Below are positions 1 to 9,275 of a DNA stretch of 64,000 nt, in pieces. The notes beneath the pieces were generated by a model. That model did not search any database, was not told where the DNA came from, and saw only the letters and a program-made list of their open reading frames with translations. A program made the position numbers and the translations under genes. Position 1 is the stretch's first letter. Each line of letters starts with the position of its first letter. This DNA comes from Methanomicrobiales archaeon (GTDB lineage Archaea > Halobacteriota > Methanomicrobia > Methanomicrobiales > Methanospirillaceae). Location of the stretch: positions 1-64,000 of the forward strand of contig JANYKQ010000072.1 of assembly GCA_025358115.1 (NCBI GenBank), in the 5' to 3' direction.

Positions 1-166
1 CAGAGGACGACGCGGTCGCAGGGCTCTGAGGCGAACCGGTAACAGAGGCTGATGCTGACGGTGCCGGGACAGTGGCACTTGTGCTCTGGGGCGAGGTACA
101 ACCGGCCGCAAATACCAGTACAATCATCAGGAATGCAAAGAGACCTGTATATCCGTTAATTTTCAT
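1..166 (-). CDS. Putative lipoprotein, N-terminal part only (gene runs off the left edge)
   Basis: Only the first 55 codons are inside the window. The ATG on the minus strand is followed by a hydrophobic signal segment of about 15 residues (GLFAFLMIVLVFAAGC) that ends in a lipobox-like AAGC, so Cys22 is the likely lipid anchor. After it comes a low-complexity Ser/Thr/Ala/Pro linker, as in many methanogen surface lipoproteins. The functional domain lies outside the window, so no function can be given. It is divergent from ileS and shares the 288-bp gap to its right. Lipoprotein is inferred from the signal; the gene itself is well supported by reading frame and signal. Confidence 0.7.
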   Translation of the reverse strand, partial: MKINGYTGLFAFLMIVLVFAAGCTSPQSTSATVPAPSASASVTGSPQSPATASSS

Positions 167-331
167 GGTGTTCAATATAAAATCGGTACATATAGTTATT
201 ACGATTTTTCATTGCATGAGATCTGCCATAAATCTGTCACCCGGCGAGCAGTTGTGTATACTTTCTCCATTGTTTTCTAGATCAATTCTGTCTGAACCGG
301 GCTCATTTGCAACCCGTGCCTGTCGCGGGTA

Positions 332-356
332 TTTACAACCGGTATTTTACAACCGG
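332..356. repeat. Pair of 11-bp direct repeats upstream of ileS
   Basis: TTTACAACCGG occurs at 332-342 and again at 346-356, a 14-bp period, about 100 bp before the ileS start. It lies in the divergent gap between the lipoprotein and ileS. It could be a regulator site, but nothing further supports a function. Confidence 0.35.
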
Positions 357-454
357 CATGCCATGGCAGGAGAAAAACTACTTTGTTCCGGAAAGCCAAC
401 ACTCCCTCACGCACGCACAATTTTCGCGTCCGATAACATTACACGAGGGGTTTT

Positions 455-3400
455 GTGAAGGAAGTCGCTGCAAACTTCAATGCAAAAGTTATAGAGAGCG
501 CGGTGCAGGAGCACTGGCGCACCAATGATACCTACGCAACCGTAAAACAGCACCGCAGTAGCGGCAAACCGTTCTTCTTTGTCGACGGCCCGCCCTACAC
601 CACCGGGACCATCCATCTCGGCACTGCTTGGAACAAGATCTTAAAAGACTCGATCCTGCGCTACCACCGGATGAACGGCCGCCATGTAATCGACCGGGCA
701 GGTTACGATATGCACGGCCTGCCCATCGAAGTCAAAGTCGAACAGGCGCTTGGCTTCAAGTCCAAAAAGGATATCGAGAAGTACGGTATCCGGAAGTTCA
801 TCGAGCAGTGCCGGGAGTTTGCATTAAAGAACAAACTCCTGATGGACGACCAGTTCATCAACCTCGGAGTCTGGCTCGATTTCCCCGGCGCCTATAAGAC
901 CGTCATGCCCGAATACATTGAAGCAGCCTGGTGGACGCTTGCCCGGGCCCAGGACAAAGGCATGCTCGAACGCGGACACCGGGTCGTGAACTGGTGTCCC
1001 CGGTGCGAGACGGCAATTGCCGATGCTGAAGTGGAATATGCCGACGAAAGCGACCCCTCGGTTTTCGTCAAGTTCCCCCTTAAGGGTAAGGCAAACGAGT
1101 TCCTCGTCATCTGGACAACCACCCCGTGGACCCTGCCGGCCAACGTGGCTGTTGCGATTGCAAAGGATTTCCTGTATGCAAAAGTGCTGGCCAAAAAAGA
1201 TGACAGGGAGACACTTCTCTGGATCGCCGAGCCGCTCGTAAAGGCAGTTCTCAAGAAGGGCCGCTGCAAGGATTACTCGATTGTCGAGACAAAGAAAGGC
1301 ACCGAGCTCATCGGGTGGGAATACGAATCCCCGCTCGCGTCCTGCGTGCCGCTCCAGCGCGAGATTGTACACAAAGTTCTTGCAGCGGACTTTGTTGCGC
1401 TCGAGAACACCGGCATGGTCCATATCGCACCCGGCCATGGCTGGGACGACTTCGTGCTCGGCACAAAGGAAGGGCTCCCCATAGTCTGCCCCGTTGACGG
1501 AGCCGGGAACTTCAAGGAAGAGGCCGGGATCTTTGCCGGCCAGTACGTCCGGGATTCCAATGACAACGTGCTTGATGCGCTTGGTGATCATCTCTTTGCA
1601 AAAGAGACCGTCAGCCACCGCTACGGTCACTGCTGGCGCTGCAAGACCCCGATCATCTTCCGGGCCACCTCGCAGTGGTTCTTAAAGATCTCCGAGATGC
1701 GGGAACTGATGCTTAAGGAAGTGGAGAAGGTCACCTGGTACCCCGAATGGGCAGGAAGCGCACGGTTCTATGACTGGATCAAGGATGCCCGTGACTGGTG
1801 TATCTCGCGCCAGCGCTACTGGGGCATCCCAATTCCGGTCTGGGTCTGCCCGAAGTGCGATGCGTACCGGGTCATCGGAACCATTGCGGAACTCGAAGAG
1901 CTCAGCGGGAGACCGCTTGCAGATCCCCACCGCCCCTATGTGGATGATGTAACAATCCCGTGTACCTGTGGCGGCACGATGAAACGGGTCGAGGATATCT
2001 TCGATGTCTGGTTCGACTCGGCTGTGGCATCATGGGCCACGATAGGATTCCCCGGAAAGACGCAGGACTTCGATTCACTCTGGCCCGCAGATTTCATCAC
2101 TGAAGGCCAGGACCAGACCCGGGGCTGGTTCTACTCCCAGCTCGGGGCCAGCACGATTGCGTTTGGCAGGGCGCCCTACAAGAGCGTCTGCATGCACGGG
2201 TTTGCCCTCGATGCCGAGGGTAAGAAGATGTCAAAGAGCCTTGGCAACGTGGTCACGCCCGAGGAAGTCATCGCCAAAGTCGGTGTCGATGTGCTCCGGC
2301 TCTACATCCTCTCCTCATCCGCCCCGTGGGATGACCTGAAGTTCAACTGGGAAGGCGTTGGCACCGTCAACCGTACGGCCAACATCCTCTGGAACGTGTA
2401 CCGCTTCCCGGTACCGTACATGATCCTCGACAAGTTCGAGCCGGCAAACAAGGGAGGCGTCTGGGACGATGCTTACATTCGGGCCAACATTTCCCGGATG
2501 CCCGACGAGGACCGGTTCATCATCTCCCGGATCAACTCAGTGGCTGCCACGGTCGATGGTGCAATCAGGGAATGCCAGCTCCACCGGGCCACCCGGGAAC
2601 TGATAAACTTCATATTAGAAGATCTCTCGCGCTGGTATGTGCAGCTCGTCCGGGAACGGATGTGGATCGAAGGTGAATCCGAGAGCAAGCACTTTGCCTA
2701 CGAGACGATCTATTACGTGATGCGCCAGCTCATCGGGCTGCTTGCCCCGGTCTGCCCGCATATCACCGAAGAGATCTACAGTAACCTGCGGTGCAGGAAC
2801 GATCCGGTAAGTATCCACCTGCTCGACTGGAACAAAGGCGAGCCTGCACTCGTGAATGCTGAACTCGAACAGGCGGTCGGAATTGTCCGCTCGTTTGATG
2901 AGGCGTGCGCCAATGCCCGGCAGGCCGGCAAGCGCAAACTCCGCTGGCCGGTTGCAGAAGTTGTCGTGGTGACGGACTCCGAGCCGGTCCGGGACGCAAT
3001 CGGTCAGCGCCTCAATGCGGTCTGCAGGGACCGGGCCAATGCCAAGACTGTCCGGGTCGTGATGGGCCGGTGGGAACGGATCGGCTGGAAAGCAGAGCCC
3101 ATCATGAAGGCGCTCGGGAAAGGATTTGGCAAGAACTCCTTTGCCGTAAAGACACTCATCGAAGCGGCTGATGGCAATATGCTCAAGGCCGAGATCGGTG
3201 CCGGGCGGACGGTAAAACTCGGCGAGGGCGACGCAGTCTTCGATATCGGTGCTGATCACGTCACCTTTGCCGAGCAACTTCCACCCGAAGTATTCTCGGC
3301 ACCGATGCCGGATGCAACGGTGTACGTGGATGTTGCACTGACACCGGAACTCGAATCAGAGGGATATGCCCGCGAAGTGATCCGCAGGATCAACGAGATG

Positions 3401-3634
3401 CGCAAGCAGCTCGATCTCGCAGTCGAGGATTTCATCATCGCCGATGCAGCGGTTGCAGATGAGCGGATCTGTGCCCTGATTCAGGGAACCTGGCGTACCG
3501 GAATTATGGAAGAGGTGCGGGCACGGGAATTATCGATTCACAATACCGGTACTGCGGCAAAAACGTACGAGATGGTCAAAGACTGGGATGTTGAAGGCAT
3601 TGCAATGACTATCGGGATCTCAAAGACGGAATAA
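455..3634 (+). CDS. ileS: Isoleucine--tRNA ligase
   Basis: Class I aminoacyl-tRNA synthetase that charges tRNA-Ile with isoleucine in the cytoplasm. The Rossmann HIGH-type motif is HLGT at residues 54-57 within GTIHLGTAWN, and the KMSKS loop is at about residues 590-595 within KKMSKSLGN. Between them lies the CP1 editing insertion (about 190-390) with the conserved WTTTPWTLPAN segment. A zinc-binding CxxC pair follows the CWRCKTP and CPKC segments, and the anticodon-binding domain fills roughly 680-850. At 1059 residues it has the length of archaeal/eukaryal-type IleRS. The start is GTG at 455, preceded by GAGGGG at 445-450. It is a single-gene unit with an oligo-T terminator just after the stop. 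Highly confident. Confidence 0.98.
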   Translation: MKEVAANFNAKVIESAVQEHWRTNDTYATVKQHRSSGKPFFFVDGPPYTTGTIHLGTAWNKILKDSILRYHRMNGRHVIDRAGYDMHGLPIEVKVEQALGFKSKKDIEKYGIRKFIEQCREFALKNKLLMDDQFINLGVWLDFPGAYKTVMPEYIEAAWWTLARAQDKGMLERGHRVVNWCPRCETAIADAEVEYADESDPSVFVKFPLKGKANEFLVIWTTTPWTLPANVAVAIAKDFLYAKVLAKKDDRETLLWIAEPLVKAVLKKGRCKDYSIVETKKGTELIGWEYESPLASCVPLQREIVHKVLAADFVALENTGMVHIAPGHGWDDFVLGTKEGLPIVCPVDGAGNFKEEAGIFAGQYVRDSNDNVLDALGDHLFAKETVSHRYGHCWRCKTPIIFRATSQWFLKISEMRELMLKEVEKVTWYPEWAGSARFYDWIKDARDWCISRQRYWGIPIPVWVCPKCDAYRVIGTIAELEELSGRPLADPHRPYVDDVTIPCTCGGTMKRVEDIFDVWFDSAVASWATIGFPGKTQDFDSLWPADFITEGQDQTRGWFYSQLGASTIAFGRAPYKSVCMHGFALDAEGKKMSKSLGNVVTPEEVIAKVGVDVLRLYILSSSAPWDDLKFNWEGVGTVNRTANILWNVYRFPVPYMILDKFEPANKGGVWDDAYIRANISRMPDEDRFIISRINSVAATVDGAIRECQLHRATRELINFILEDLSRWYVQLVRERMWIEGESESKHFAYETIYYVMRQLIGLLAPVCPHITEEIYSNLRCRNDPVSIHLLDWNKGEPALVNAELEQAVGIVRSFDEACANARQAGKRKLRWPVAEVVVVTDSEPVRDAIGQRLNAVCRDRANAKTVRVVMGRWERIGWKAEPIMKALGKGFGKNSFAVKTLIEAADGNMLKAEIGAGRTVKLGEGDAVFDIGADHVTFAEQLPPEVFSAPMPDATVYVDVALTPELESEGYAREVIRRINEMRKQLDLAVEDFIIADAAVADERICALIQGTWRTGIMEEVRARELSIHNTGTAAKTYEMVKDWDVEGIAMTIGISKTE

Positions 3635-3647
3635 ACCCATTCCATCA

Positions 3648-3658
3648 TCTTTTTTTAT
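3648..3658 (+). terminator. Oligo-T terminator after ileS
   Basis: A run of seven T (3650-3656) sits 16 bases past the ileS stop codon, the usual archaeal termination signal. Confidence 0.6.
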
Positions 3659-3675
3659 TGAATATTTCTTCTGGC

Positions 3676-3682
3676 AAAAAAA
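3676..3682 (-). terminator. Oligo-T terminator of the small ORF
   Basis: Seven A on the plus strand are seven T on the minus strand, about 40 bases after the stop of the 24-codon ORF at 3721-3798. It closes that transcription unit and faces the ileS terminator. Confidence 0.5.
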
Positions 3683-3720
3683 CAGGAAATTTGTCTGGCA
3701 ATAGTTTAAGGCCTGCCCGG

Positions 3721-3798
3721 TTACATGGGGGGCAGATTCTGTACAATGGCCTGGAGGATTGCAATGATGATTTTTAAGAATAGTGCCCAGTCAAACAA
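3721..3798 (-). CDS. Putative 24-24 residue hydrophobic peptide (25 codons with stop) with perfect Shine-Dalgarno
   Basis: A TTG-initiated ORF encoding a very hydrophobic, possibly amphipathic peptide that begins (M)FDWALFLKIII, continues AILQAIVQ and ends NLPPM. It has one Asp near the N-terminus, one Lys at position 8 and two Pro near the C-terminus. AGGAGGTGAT at 3813-3804 is a complete complement of the archaeal 16S 3' end and ends 5 bases before the TTG. A TATA-like box (3846-3859) lies at the right distance upstream and a T7 terminator follows. The adjacent ATG at 3805-3803 opens a frame that stops after three codons, so TTG is the better start. No homologue is recognised; a membrane-active or regulatory peptide is a guess. 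A structural RNA with a chance SD is the main alternative. Confidence 0.55.
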   Translation of the reverse strand: MFDWALFLKIIIAILQAIVQNLPPM

Positions 3799-3845
3799 AA
3801 AACATCACCTCCTTTAACGGGGTAATTTTCAGTGTACTATAACTG

Positions 3846-3859
3846 CATATAATCTTTTT
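3846..3859 (-). promoter_or_regulatory. TATA/BRE promoter of the small ORF
   Basis: On the minus strand the sequence is AAAAAGATTATATG, an A-rich BRE followed by a TTATAT box. Its centre is about 26 bases before position 3824, giving a leader of about 25 nt that just contains the perfect Shine-Dalgarno at 3813-3804. The remaining gap (3860-4200) is AT-rich, with no gene seen. Confidence 0.5.
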
Positions 3860-4202
3860 GATTGGGGGAGCTCAACAGATATTAATTTAAATTATATTTT
3901 AAGAAAAAATTTTGCACGGAAATCTCACAGACCTATTCCTGAGGCGATTTATCCTTAAACCAGAAAAATGACCGGAGGGGGACAGGGAAATACTGTTTTT
4001 TTCCCGTCATTTAACAGAAATTCTATAACATTAAAAGATGAGGGGAAACCCGTATACCCTTGAAGAGAGAAATTTCCGGAAGAACCGGCATCATCCCGTG
4101 AAACTCTTTTGCCCTAAGTCCCGGAACGGTTCCGGAACACACAGGTTTCCTTGTGCAGGTAATGCTTTGCAATGAGACAATAACCCGGGTTCTGCCCGAT
4201 TA

Positions 4203-4213
4203 TGCATATATAC
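4203..4213 (+). promoter_or_regulatory. TATA box upstream of the chemoreceptor-like gene
   Basis: TGCATATATAC is a good archaeal TATA box. Transcription should start near 4235, leaving a short leader before the ATG at 4258. Confidence 0.45.
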
Positions 4214-4257
4214 CGGAACAGCCATTTCAACGTACTTTATAGTTGGCGCTGAATGAA

Positions 4258-5952
4258 ATGAATTCTGACACAACTTCAAAAATATCAGATGATACGTGCT
4301 GGCTGTACCAGTCGCTGTTCTCGCAGAGCCATATGCCACAGGCAATTTTAGACACCAGCCTCAGAATTCTCGATGTCAACGAAGCATTCTGTACCATTGT
4401 CGGATACCCGCGGGATCGCCTCATCTCCCTGGACTTCCGGGATCTTAAAAAGCAGAACCTGCTCGAATATCTTTTTGAGGAGGGCGGGAGTTTCGATGAG
4501 GCTAAAAAACAGGGAAAACCGGCGAAATCACATGTGGGCTGGAATGCACCCAACGGGAGACATGTAGTGAACCAGTCGGTCATCCCGGTTCTGGACGGTA
4601 CAGGTAAAGTCAGTCACTTTTTTATCATCTGCGATGAGGTGACTGAACTCGAAAAAAAGATGGATGAGTTAAAAAAACTCCAGAAACGGTCGGAGATTAT
4701 TGTCCAGCAAAATCCTCTGCCCATCCTCGTAACCACAAAAAAGCTCAAAGTCGTTGTCACCAATGAGGCATTCCTGAAAATAAGCGGTTACGATGAGAAC
4801 CATGTGCGTTCCATGACACTCCGCGACTTTAAGGTTCTTGATAAAACAGGGGAAGGGGTGGGTGTTGTTCTCGAAAAAAAGAGACGGGCATTCGGCGAAG
4901 TCCGCGTGGAGTTCCCGACCGGGATCAAGTACCTCCAGCAATACAGCATCCCGATTATCAATGAGAAAAATGAGGTCTCCAATGTTTTTATCGTGTATAT
5001 CGATATCACCGACCTCCGCCACCTGATCCAGGAACTGGATGATTCGATCAGGCAACTCGAGACAAATATTCATGACACCAGTAAGAGCACCACAGAGATC
5101 GCACAGGCCGCCGAGAAAGTAGCCTTTGCCACCCAGAAATCAACCAATTCCATAAAGATGGAAACAGAAGTTATCCAAAAGATCGTAAAACAAATCTCCG
5201 AACTATCGGCTTCAATCGAAGAGACCGCCGCGACAACACAGGATATCATGCAGCATGCCAACATGGCCGCAAAGGATGGTTCAGATGCAGCCGCTCTTGG
5301 AAAGATGGCAACCGAGAAGATGCAGCTCGTAGAGAAGATCTCCCACGAGAGCGTGACCGAGATCACCCGGCTCAACGGGCAGATGAAAGAGATCTCAAAG
5401 ATTGTCAGGCTGATCTCAGATCTTTCAAGCCAGACAAACCTCCTGGCCCTCAATGCATCGATCGAGGCGGCGCGGGCCGGGGAACATGGTCACGGGTTTG
5501 CGGTGGTTGCCGGGGAGGTCAAGGATCTTGCGGGACAGTCGAAGATCGCAACGGGAAATATCGAAGGACTCATCAGGACGGTGCAGCAGAGCAGCGAGCG
5601 GACAGCCACGGCAATCCAGGCATCATACCACGAGATAACCGTTGGGATAGAACGCGTCAATAAAACGATCGAGGCACTCAACCGGATCACGACTGAAGCA
5701 GATGTTGTTGCACTGGGGATTACCCAGATCACCCGGGCTACCGAAGAACAGGCAGAAGGGACGAACCGGGTTGTACAGGGTATCCAGGATACGGGGAAAA
5801 CAGCACAGGAAAATCTTGAAAATATCGGGAGTATGGCAGCGCTCGCGGAAGAGACCAGTGCATCAGTCCAGGAGATCGCCAGCGCTTCCTCAGAAGTCGC
5901 CAGTCAGGTCAGCCGTATCAAGAGGATGATGGAAAAATTCAATGTTCAGTAA
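4258..5952 (+). CDS. Soluble PAS-PAS methyl-accepting chemotaxis-type signal transducer
   Basis: Two N-terminal PAS domains (about residues 20-125 and 130-260; for example [19 protein letters not shown] and [19 protein letters not shown]) are followed by a long coiled-coil MCP signalling domain (about 265-564). The conserved hairpin tip is present: [20 protein letters not shown] followed by [16 protein letters not shown]. No membrane segment or HAMP domain is visible, so it should act in the cytoplasm, sensing a small ligand or redox state through PAS and controlling a CheA kinase or another partner. No che genes are in the window. An in-frame TTG at 4243 would add five residues; neither start has a clear Shine-Dalgarno. 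Family assignment is secure, ligand unknown. Confidence 0.92.
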   Translation: MNSDTTSKISDDTCWLYQSLFSQSHMPQAILDTSLRILDVNEAFCTIVGYPRDRLISLDFRDLKKQNLLEYLFEEGGSFDEAKKQGKPAKSHVGWNAPNGRHVVNQSVIPVLDGTGKVSHFFIICDEVTELEKKMDELKKLQKRSEIIVQQNPLPILVTTKKLKVVVTNEAFLKISGYDENHVRSMTLRDFKVLDKTGEGVGVVLEKKRRAFGEVRVEFPTGIKYLQQYSIPIINEKNEVSNVFIVYIDITDLRHLIQELDDSIRQLETNIHDTSKSTTEIAQAAEKVAFATQKSTNSIKMETEVIQKIVKQISELSASIEETAATTQDIMQHANMAAKDGSDAAALGKMATEKMQLVEKISHESVTEITRLNGQMKEISKIVRLISDLSSQTNLLALNASIEAARAGEHGHGFAVVAGEVKDLAGQSKIATGNIEGLIRTVQQSSERTATAIQASYHEITVGIERVNKTIEALNRITTEADVVALGITQITRATEEQAEGTNRVVQGIQDTGKTAQENLENIGSMAALAEETSASVQEIASASSEVASQVSRIKRMMEKFNVQ

Positions 5953-6065
5953 ACAACAGCAGGAGGAATTGCTGTCACAAAAAACAACCCGGCCCACAAA
6001 TCCTGTCCACCTGGTTCCTTAAGCCCGGAAGGATTTGCCGGGTTCTGTCCGGTCCGGGGCATAAG

Positions 6066-6797
6066 CTAAACAGATCCGACCAGATTTCTCAAGAATACTT
6101 TCCCTTCCTCACTCGTGAATAACGGAAGATCCTTGTCCACCGTAACAGCACTCCGTTCGGCAACCACGGTCTCCTGCGTGATCGGGTTGAATCCCTCTTT
6201 TTCCGTGAGCTTCTTGTACACCAGCACGCCCCTGCGCTGCCATGCCGGCGTCATCGCGAGATTGAAACCCCGTACATGCATCATCTCGTGAAGCGCTTTT
6301 GAGGGCAGACCCTTGAGATGCTCGGCGGCTTTCTTCCCGTTCATCCCTTCTTCGATCAATACCTGCTGGCAGTAGCCATTGATATGGTTGCGCCATGCCT
6401 CATTCTGCCTGTTGGCAAGATATTCCATGGCAAATGCAGGCGTTGCCGGGATCACCCGGGCATCGAACGAGAGCAGCGTTGTGCCCCCCAGGGCAAGGGT
6501 GAGCGAGCTTGCAGCAAACGATGCCGCCACGGAATCGATCTTCTCGATCCTGCCATTAAACGGGAGCTGGGCGAAATACAGGCTGATCTCATCGGAGAAT
6601 GTGAACGCAAAATCGGGGTTCAGGCCACTCTCCGACAAGAGCGAGGTGCAGACCGTGATCATCGAGGTGTTAAAAAATTCATCGAATGGTTTCTCGAGAC
6701 CCAGTGTTTCTGTCAGGCGGTGAAACGACCGCCCGTCAAGCCGGACGAATATGGGAGGGATTGTTGTAAGATTTGAAAATAGTTCCCGGTTTTCCAT
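6066..6797 (-). CDS. thg1: tRNA-His guanylyltransferase, Thg1 family
   Basis: Adds G at position -1 of tRNA-His in a 3'-to-5' polymerase reaction, or repairs tRNA 5' ends. The metal-binding motifs are intact: RLDGRSF (Asp21, Gly22) and FTFSDE (Asp69, Glu70). The length of 243 residues is normal for the family. Archaeal members are template-dependent and pair G-1 with C73. This agrees with the tRNA-His gene at 62111-62183, which has C73 and no encoded G-1. The gene is monocistronic between the chemoreceptor gene and the PRC-barrel gene; the start ATG has no Shine-Dalgarno, as is common for leaderless genes. Whether it works only on tRNA-His or also in general 5'-end repair cannot be told from sequence. 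Confidence 0.93.
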   Translation of the reverse strand: MENRELFSNLTTIPPIFVRLDGRSFHRLTETLGLEKPFDEFFNTSMITVCTSLLSESGLNPDFAFTFSDEISLYFAQLPFNGRIEKIDSVAASFAASSLTLALGGTTLLSFDARVIPATPAFAMEYLANRQNEAWRNHINGYCQQVLIEEGMNGKKAAEHLKGLPSKALHEMMHVRGFNLAMTPAWQRRGVLVYKKLTEKEGFNPITQETVVAERSAVTVDKDLPLFTSEEGKVFLRNLVGSV

Positions 6798-6863
6798 AAG
6801 ACGACCGTGATGGATGAGATAAAATATGGGGAGCGGATTTTTCCGCTGTTTTTATTCAGGGAG

Positions 6864-7130
6864 TTACTCTTCGCCGCTACCCGAGCCGGAGAATGCTCCC
6901 GGAAGGTGGCGGATCAGGACAATATCATCGATTGCGCTGATGATCCTGTACGGGATCTTGAGTCCCTTGTAGTTCTTGAGCTCAAAGAGCTGGTCATTGA
7001 CCTTGCCAACCACGAGGCCTTCCATCTTCTTGCTGTCCACATCAATGACAACGTCCTCAACTTCGCCAACAAACATGCCCTTATCGGTGTAGATCTGGAG
7101 TCCGAATAAATCGGTAATCTGGGTTTCCAT
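6864..7130 (-). CDS. PRC-barrel domain protein
   Basis: An 88-residue protein consisting of one PRC-barrel beta-domain: FGLQIYTDKGMFVGEVEDVVIDVDSKKMEGLVVGKV, then IPYRIISAIDDIVLI, with a short Gly/Ser/Glu tail. Small stand-alone PRC-barrel proteins in Euryarchaeota include the SepF-associated cell-division proteins CdpB1/CdpB2 of haloarchaea. That link is an inference here, since no division genes lie nearby. It is divergent from the site-2 protease gene and its start lies about 22 bp from the shared TATA region, suggesting a leaderless mRNA. Domain call is firm; role is open. Confidence 0.85.
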   Translation of the reverse strand: METQITDLFGLQIYTDKGMFVGEVEDVVIDVDSKKMEGLVVGKVNDQLFELKNYKGLKIPYRIISAIDDIVLIRHLPGAFSGSGSGEE

Positions 7131-7143
7131 CGTTATCAGAGAG

Positions 7144-7153
7144 AGTATATACT
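7144..7153. promoter_or_regulatory. Palindromic TATA element shared by two divergent genes
   Basis: AGTATATACT is a perfect palindrome in the 50-bp gap between the PRC-barrel gene (start 7130, minus) and the M50 protease gene (start 7181, plus). It lies at about -25 to -30 for both, so one element may bind TBP in either direction; the minus promoter may extend to the adjoining CTTAAGTATA. Confidence 0.45.
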
Positions 7154-7180
7154 TAAGAGTTAAAAAGATAATCCTTTCAT

Positions 7181-8314
7181 ATGGACGGATCTTTCAGGAT
7201 TGGACGCTTATTCAGGATTCCCATCCTGATCCATTATACATTCCTGCTGGTTATCCCGCTCTTTGCCTGGATCATCGGCAGCGAGATTAAGGACACCGCC
7301 GGATTACTCGAGACGATATTTTCCATCGCGATCAACACCTCCGTCATTACGAACGGATATATGCCATGGATCCTGGGAGTTATTGTCGCACTCGGGCTCT
7401 TTGCCGGCGTGCTTGTACATGAACTTGCTCATTCGGTTGTTGCATTGCATAAAGGGATCGCGATCAATAACATCACGCTGATGATCTTTGGCGGTATCGC
7501 GGAGATGGAAGAAGGGACCCCGGACCCCAAAGTCGAGCTCCCGATGGCACTTGTGGGACCCGTTGCAAGTCTCATCCTCGGGATCATCTGCTGCGGGCTT
7601 GTCTATGCTGCACCTTCAGTGACGGCAAGCCCGGGTATGCAGGGGGTATGGATCTTTGTTTTTGGCTATCTCGGCCTGCTTAACATCATCCTGTGCGCCT
7701 TCAATCTCATCCCGGCATTTCCCATGGACGGGGGCAGGGTGCTCCGGGCATGGCTGGCAACGAGGATGCCGCTCCACCGGGCCACCAAGATTGCCGCTGA
7801 TATCGGGAAGGGTTTTGCAATCATCTTTGGTATCATCGGGCTTTTCACCTTCTCGCCATTCCTGATATTGATCGCGCTCTTCATCTACATCGGTGCAAAC
7901 ACCGAGTCCACTGCGGTGAAGTACAGCCACCTTTTGCAGAATGTGACGGTGGGTGACATGATGAGCAACCCGGTGATCACCGTTCCGCCAACCATGCCGC
8001 TGAGCACGGTCATTGGCATGATGTATTCCAGCAAACATCTCGGGTTTCCCGTAGTTGAGCGCGATACCCTGGTCGGCATGATCACCCTTGCAGATGTGAA
8101 CCGCACGTCGTCGATTGACCGTGAGGCCATGCAGGTGCGCGATATCATGACCCGGGATTTAATCACGCTCCCTCCGGAAGCTCCGGTGATCGATGCACTC
8201 AGGATCATGTCGGCCCAGGATTTAGGCAGGATCCCGGTAGTGCAGGACGGGAAGATCCTCGGGATCGTGACCCGGACTGATATTTTAAAAGTGGCGGAAT
8301 TAAAGCAGGTTTAG
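7181..8314 (+). CDS. Site-2-protease-type membrane metalloprotease (M50) with two CBS domains
   Basis: An intramembrane zinc protease of the S2P/SpoIVFB class. The zinc motif HELAH is at residues 80-84 and the third ligand is Asp183 in FNLIPAFPMDGGR. Five to six membrane segments occupy residues 12-240. Two CBS domains follow (about 255-305 VGDMMSNPVITVPP... and 318-370 VRDIMTRDLITLPP...), a fusion common in archaea and Bacillus-type rhomboid-neighbour families. The CBS pair probably senses adenine nucleotides or SAM and gates proteolysis. Substrate unknown. The gene stands alone, divergent from the PRC-barrel gene. Confidence 0.95.
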   Translation: MDGSFRIGRLFRIPILIHYTFLLVIPLFAWIIGSEIKDTAGLLETIFSIAINTSVITNGYMPWILGVIVALGLFAGVLVHELAHSVVALHKGIAINNITLMIFGGIAEMEEGTPDPKVELPMALVGPVASLILGIICCGLVYAAPSVTASPGMQGVWIFVFGYLGLLNIILCAFNLIPAFPMDGGRVLRAWLATRMPLHRATKIAADIGKGFAIIFGIIGLFTFSPFLILIALFIYIGANTESTAVKYSHLLQNVTVGDMMSNPVITVPPTMPLSTVIGMMYSSKHLGFPVVERDTLVGMITLADVNRTSSIDREAMQVRDIMTRDLITLPPEAPVIDALRIMSAQDLGRIPVVQDGKILGIVTRTDILKVAELKQV

Positions 8315-8357
8315 GATCCGGCTGATAATCTTACACGGGAAAAATTTTATTTTTTAA

Positions 8358-9275
8358 TCAGAATTTTTTCTTGTACTCAAACAGTTGATCGATGATCCGG
8401 TACTTGTCACCGTTGTAATAATTTGCAATCACTTCGATCCGGTCGGTCATTTTTGTTCCCTGCAGGGTGACGAAACTGCCGATCTGCCGGGGAGAAAAGG
8501 TCTGGGTCAGTACCTGCCCGTCGGAGCGTGACAACCGGATCGAGACATCAGAGACACCATGCTGGCCGGCTCCCCCGGTAAAGGTAACCGTCACGAGACC
8601 GGTGAGCGGATCGCGTTCAGCCTGATAGGTAACGAGAAGGTTTGCAGGGGGAACCCGGGTAGGTTCCGGAACAAACGAGGCGGATGCTGTATTCTGTGAC
8701 GGGACAACTGATGGTGTAGTAACAACCGGGGTGGGGCCAGTACTGAGCGGGGAACCACCCTTCCCGCTGCCGGTTGTTCCGGTTCCCGAGAGCGCCGGCA
8801 GGAGAACAAAGTATGCAAGGGCCGCAATAATGACAAGGCCAACAACACCGGCGATTACCAGGGTCCGGGTGCGGGATGCCGGCGTTTTTTCCGGGGCATC
8901 CTGAACAATTTTCTTCTGTTGTTCCGGTATTTTTTTGTCGGGAGCGCTCTTCGTTTCAGCAGCCACCGGACTGGGCTCAGGAGCCGGTATCTTTACTTCT
9001 GCGGGTGCAGGCTCAACGGCCGGGGGTTGTACCACAGGAGGAACCGGGAGATCGACCGGAGCCGGGGCCGGGGGTGCTCCCACCGGTGTCCCGCAGGCCT
9101 CGCAGAATTTTACTCCGGATACCAGCGGTGCTCCGCAGTGAACGCAGGCCGGGGATTGTTCAATCTTCGCACCGCAGGATTCACAGAACTTCGTGCCCGA
9201 AATAAGCGGACTGCTGCACTTCGGGCAGGTCCCTGGATTGGTTCCTTGTGAAGGGGTCATGGTAATGAAACTCAC
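8358..9275 (-). CDS. Membrane protein with two N-terminal zinc ribbons and a C-terminal beta domain
   Basis: Two double-CxxC zinc ribbons (CPKCSSPLISGTKFCESC at about 17-34 and CVHCGAPLVSGVKFCEAC at about 44-61) are followed by a Pro/Ala-rich linker. One membrane helix comes next (about 136-160, LVIAGVVGLVIIAALAYFVL), then an external Ser/Thr/Pro linker and a C-terminal domain of about 95 residues. That domain (VTFTGGAGQHGVSDVSI, SDGQV, DRIEVIANY) resembles the C-terminus of the lipoprotein at 57553-58038, so it appears to be a shared extracytoplasmic module. The start is GTG at 9275; an in-frame ATG at 9260 is possible. Function not recognised. Confidence 0.85.
   Translation of the reverse strand: MSFITMTPSQGTNPGTCPKCSSPLISGTKFCESCGAKIEQSPACVHCGAPLVSGVKFCEACGTPVGAPPAPAPVDLPVPPVVQPPAVEPAPAEVKIPAPEPSPVAAETKSAPDKKIPEQQKKIVQDAPEKTPASRTRTLVIAGVVGLVIIAALAYFVLLPALSGTGTTGSGKGGSPLSTGPTPVVTTPSVVPSQNTASASFVPEPTRVPPANLLVTYQAERDPLTGLVTVTFTGGAGQHGVSDVSIRLSRSDGQVLTQTFSPRQIGSFVTLQGTKMTDRIEVIANYYNGDKYRIIDQLFEYKKKF

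Noticed and set aside
3725-3817. Plus-strand 30-codon ORF over the small-peptide gene
   Set aside because: No Shine-Dalgarno or promoter in that direction; all signals point to the minus strand.
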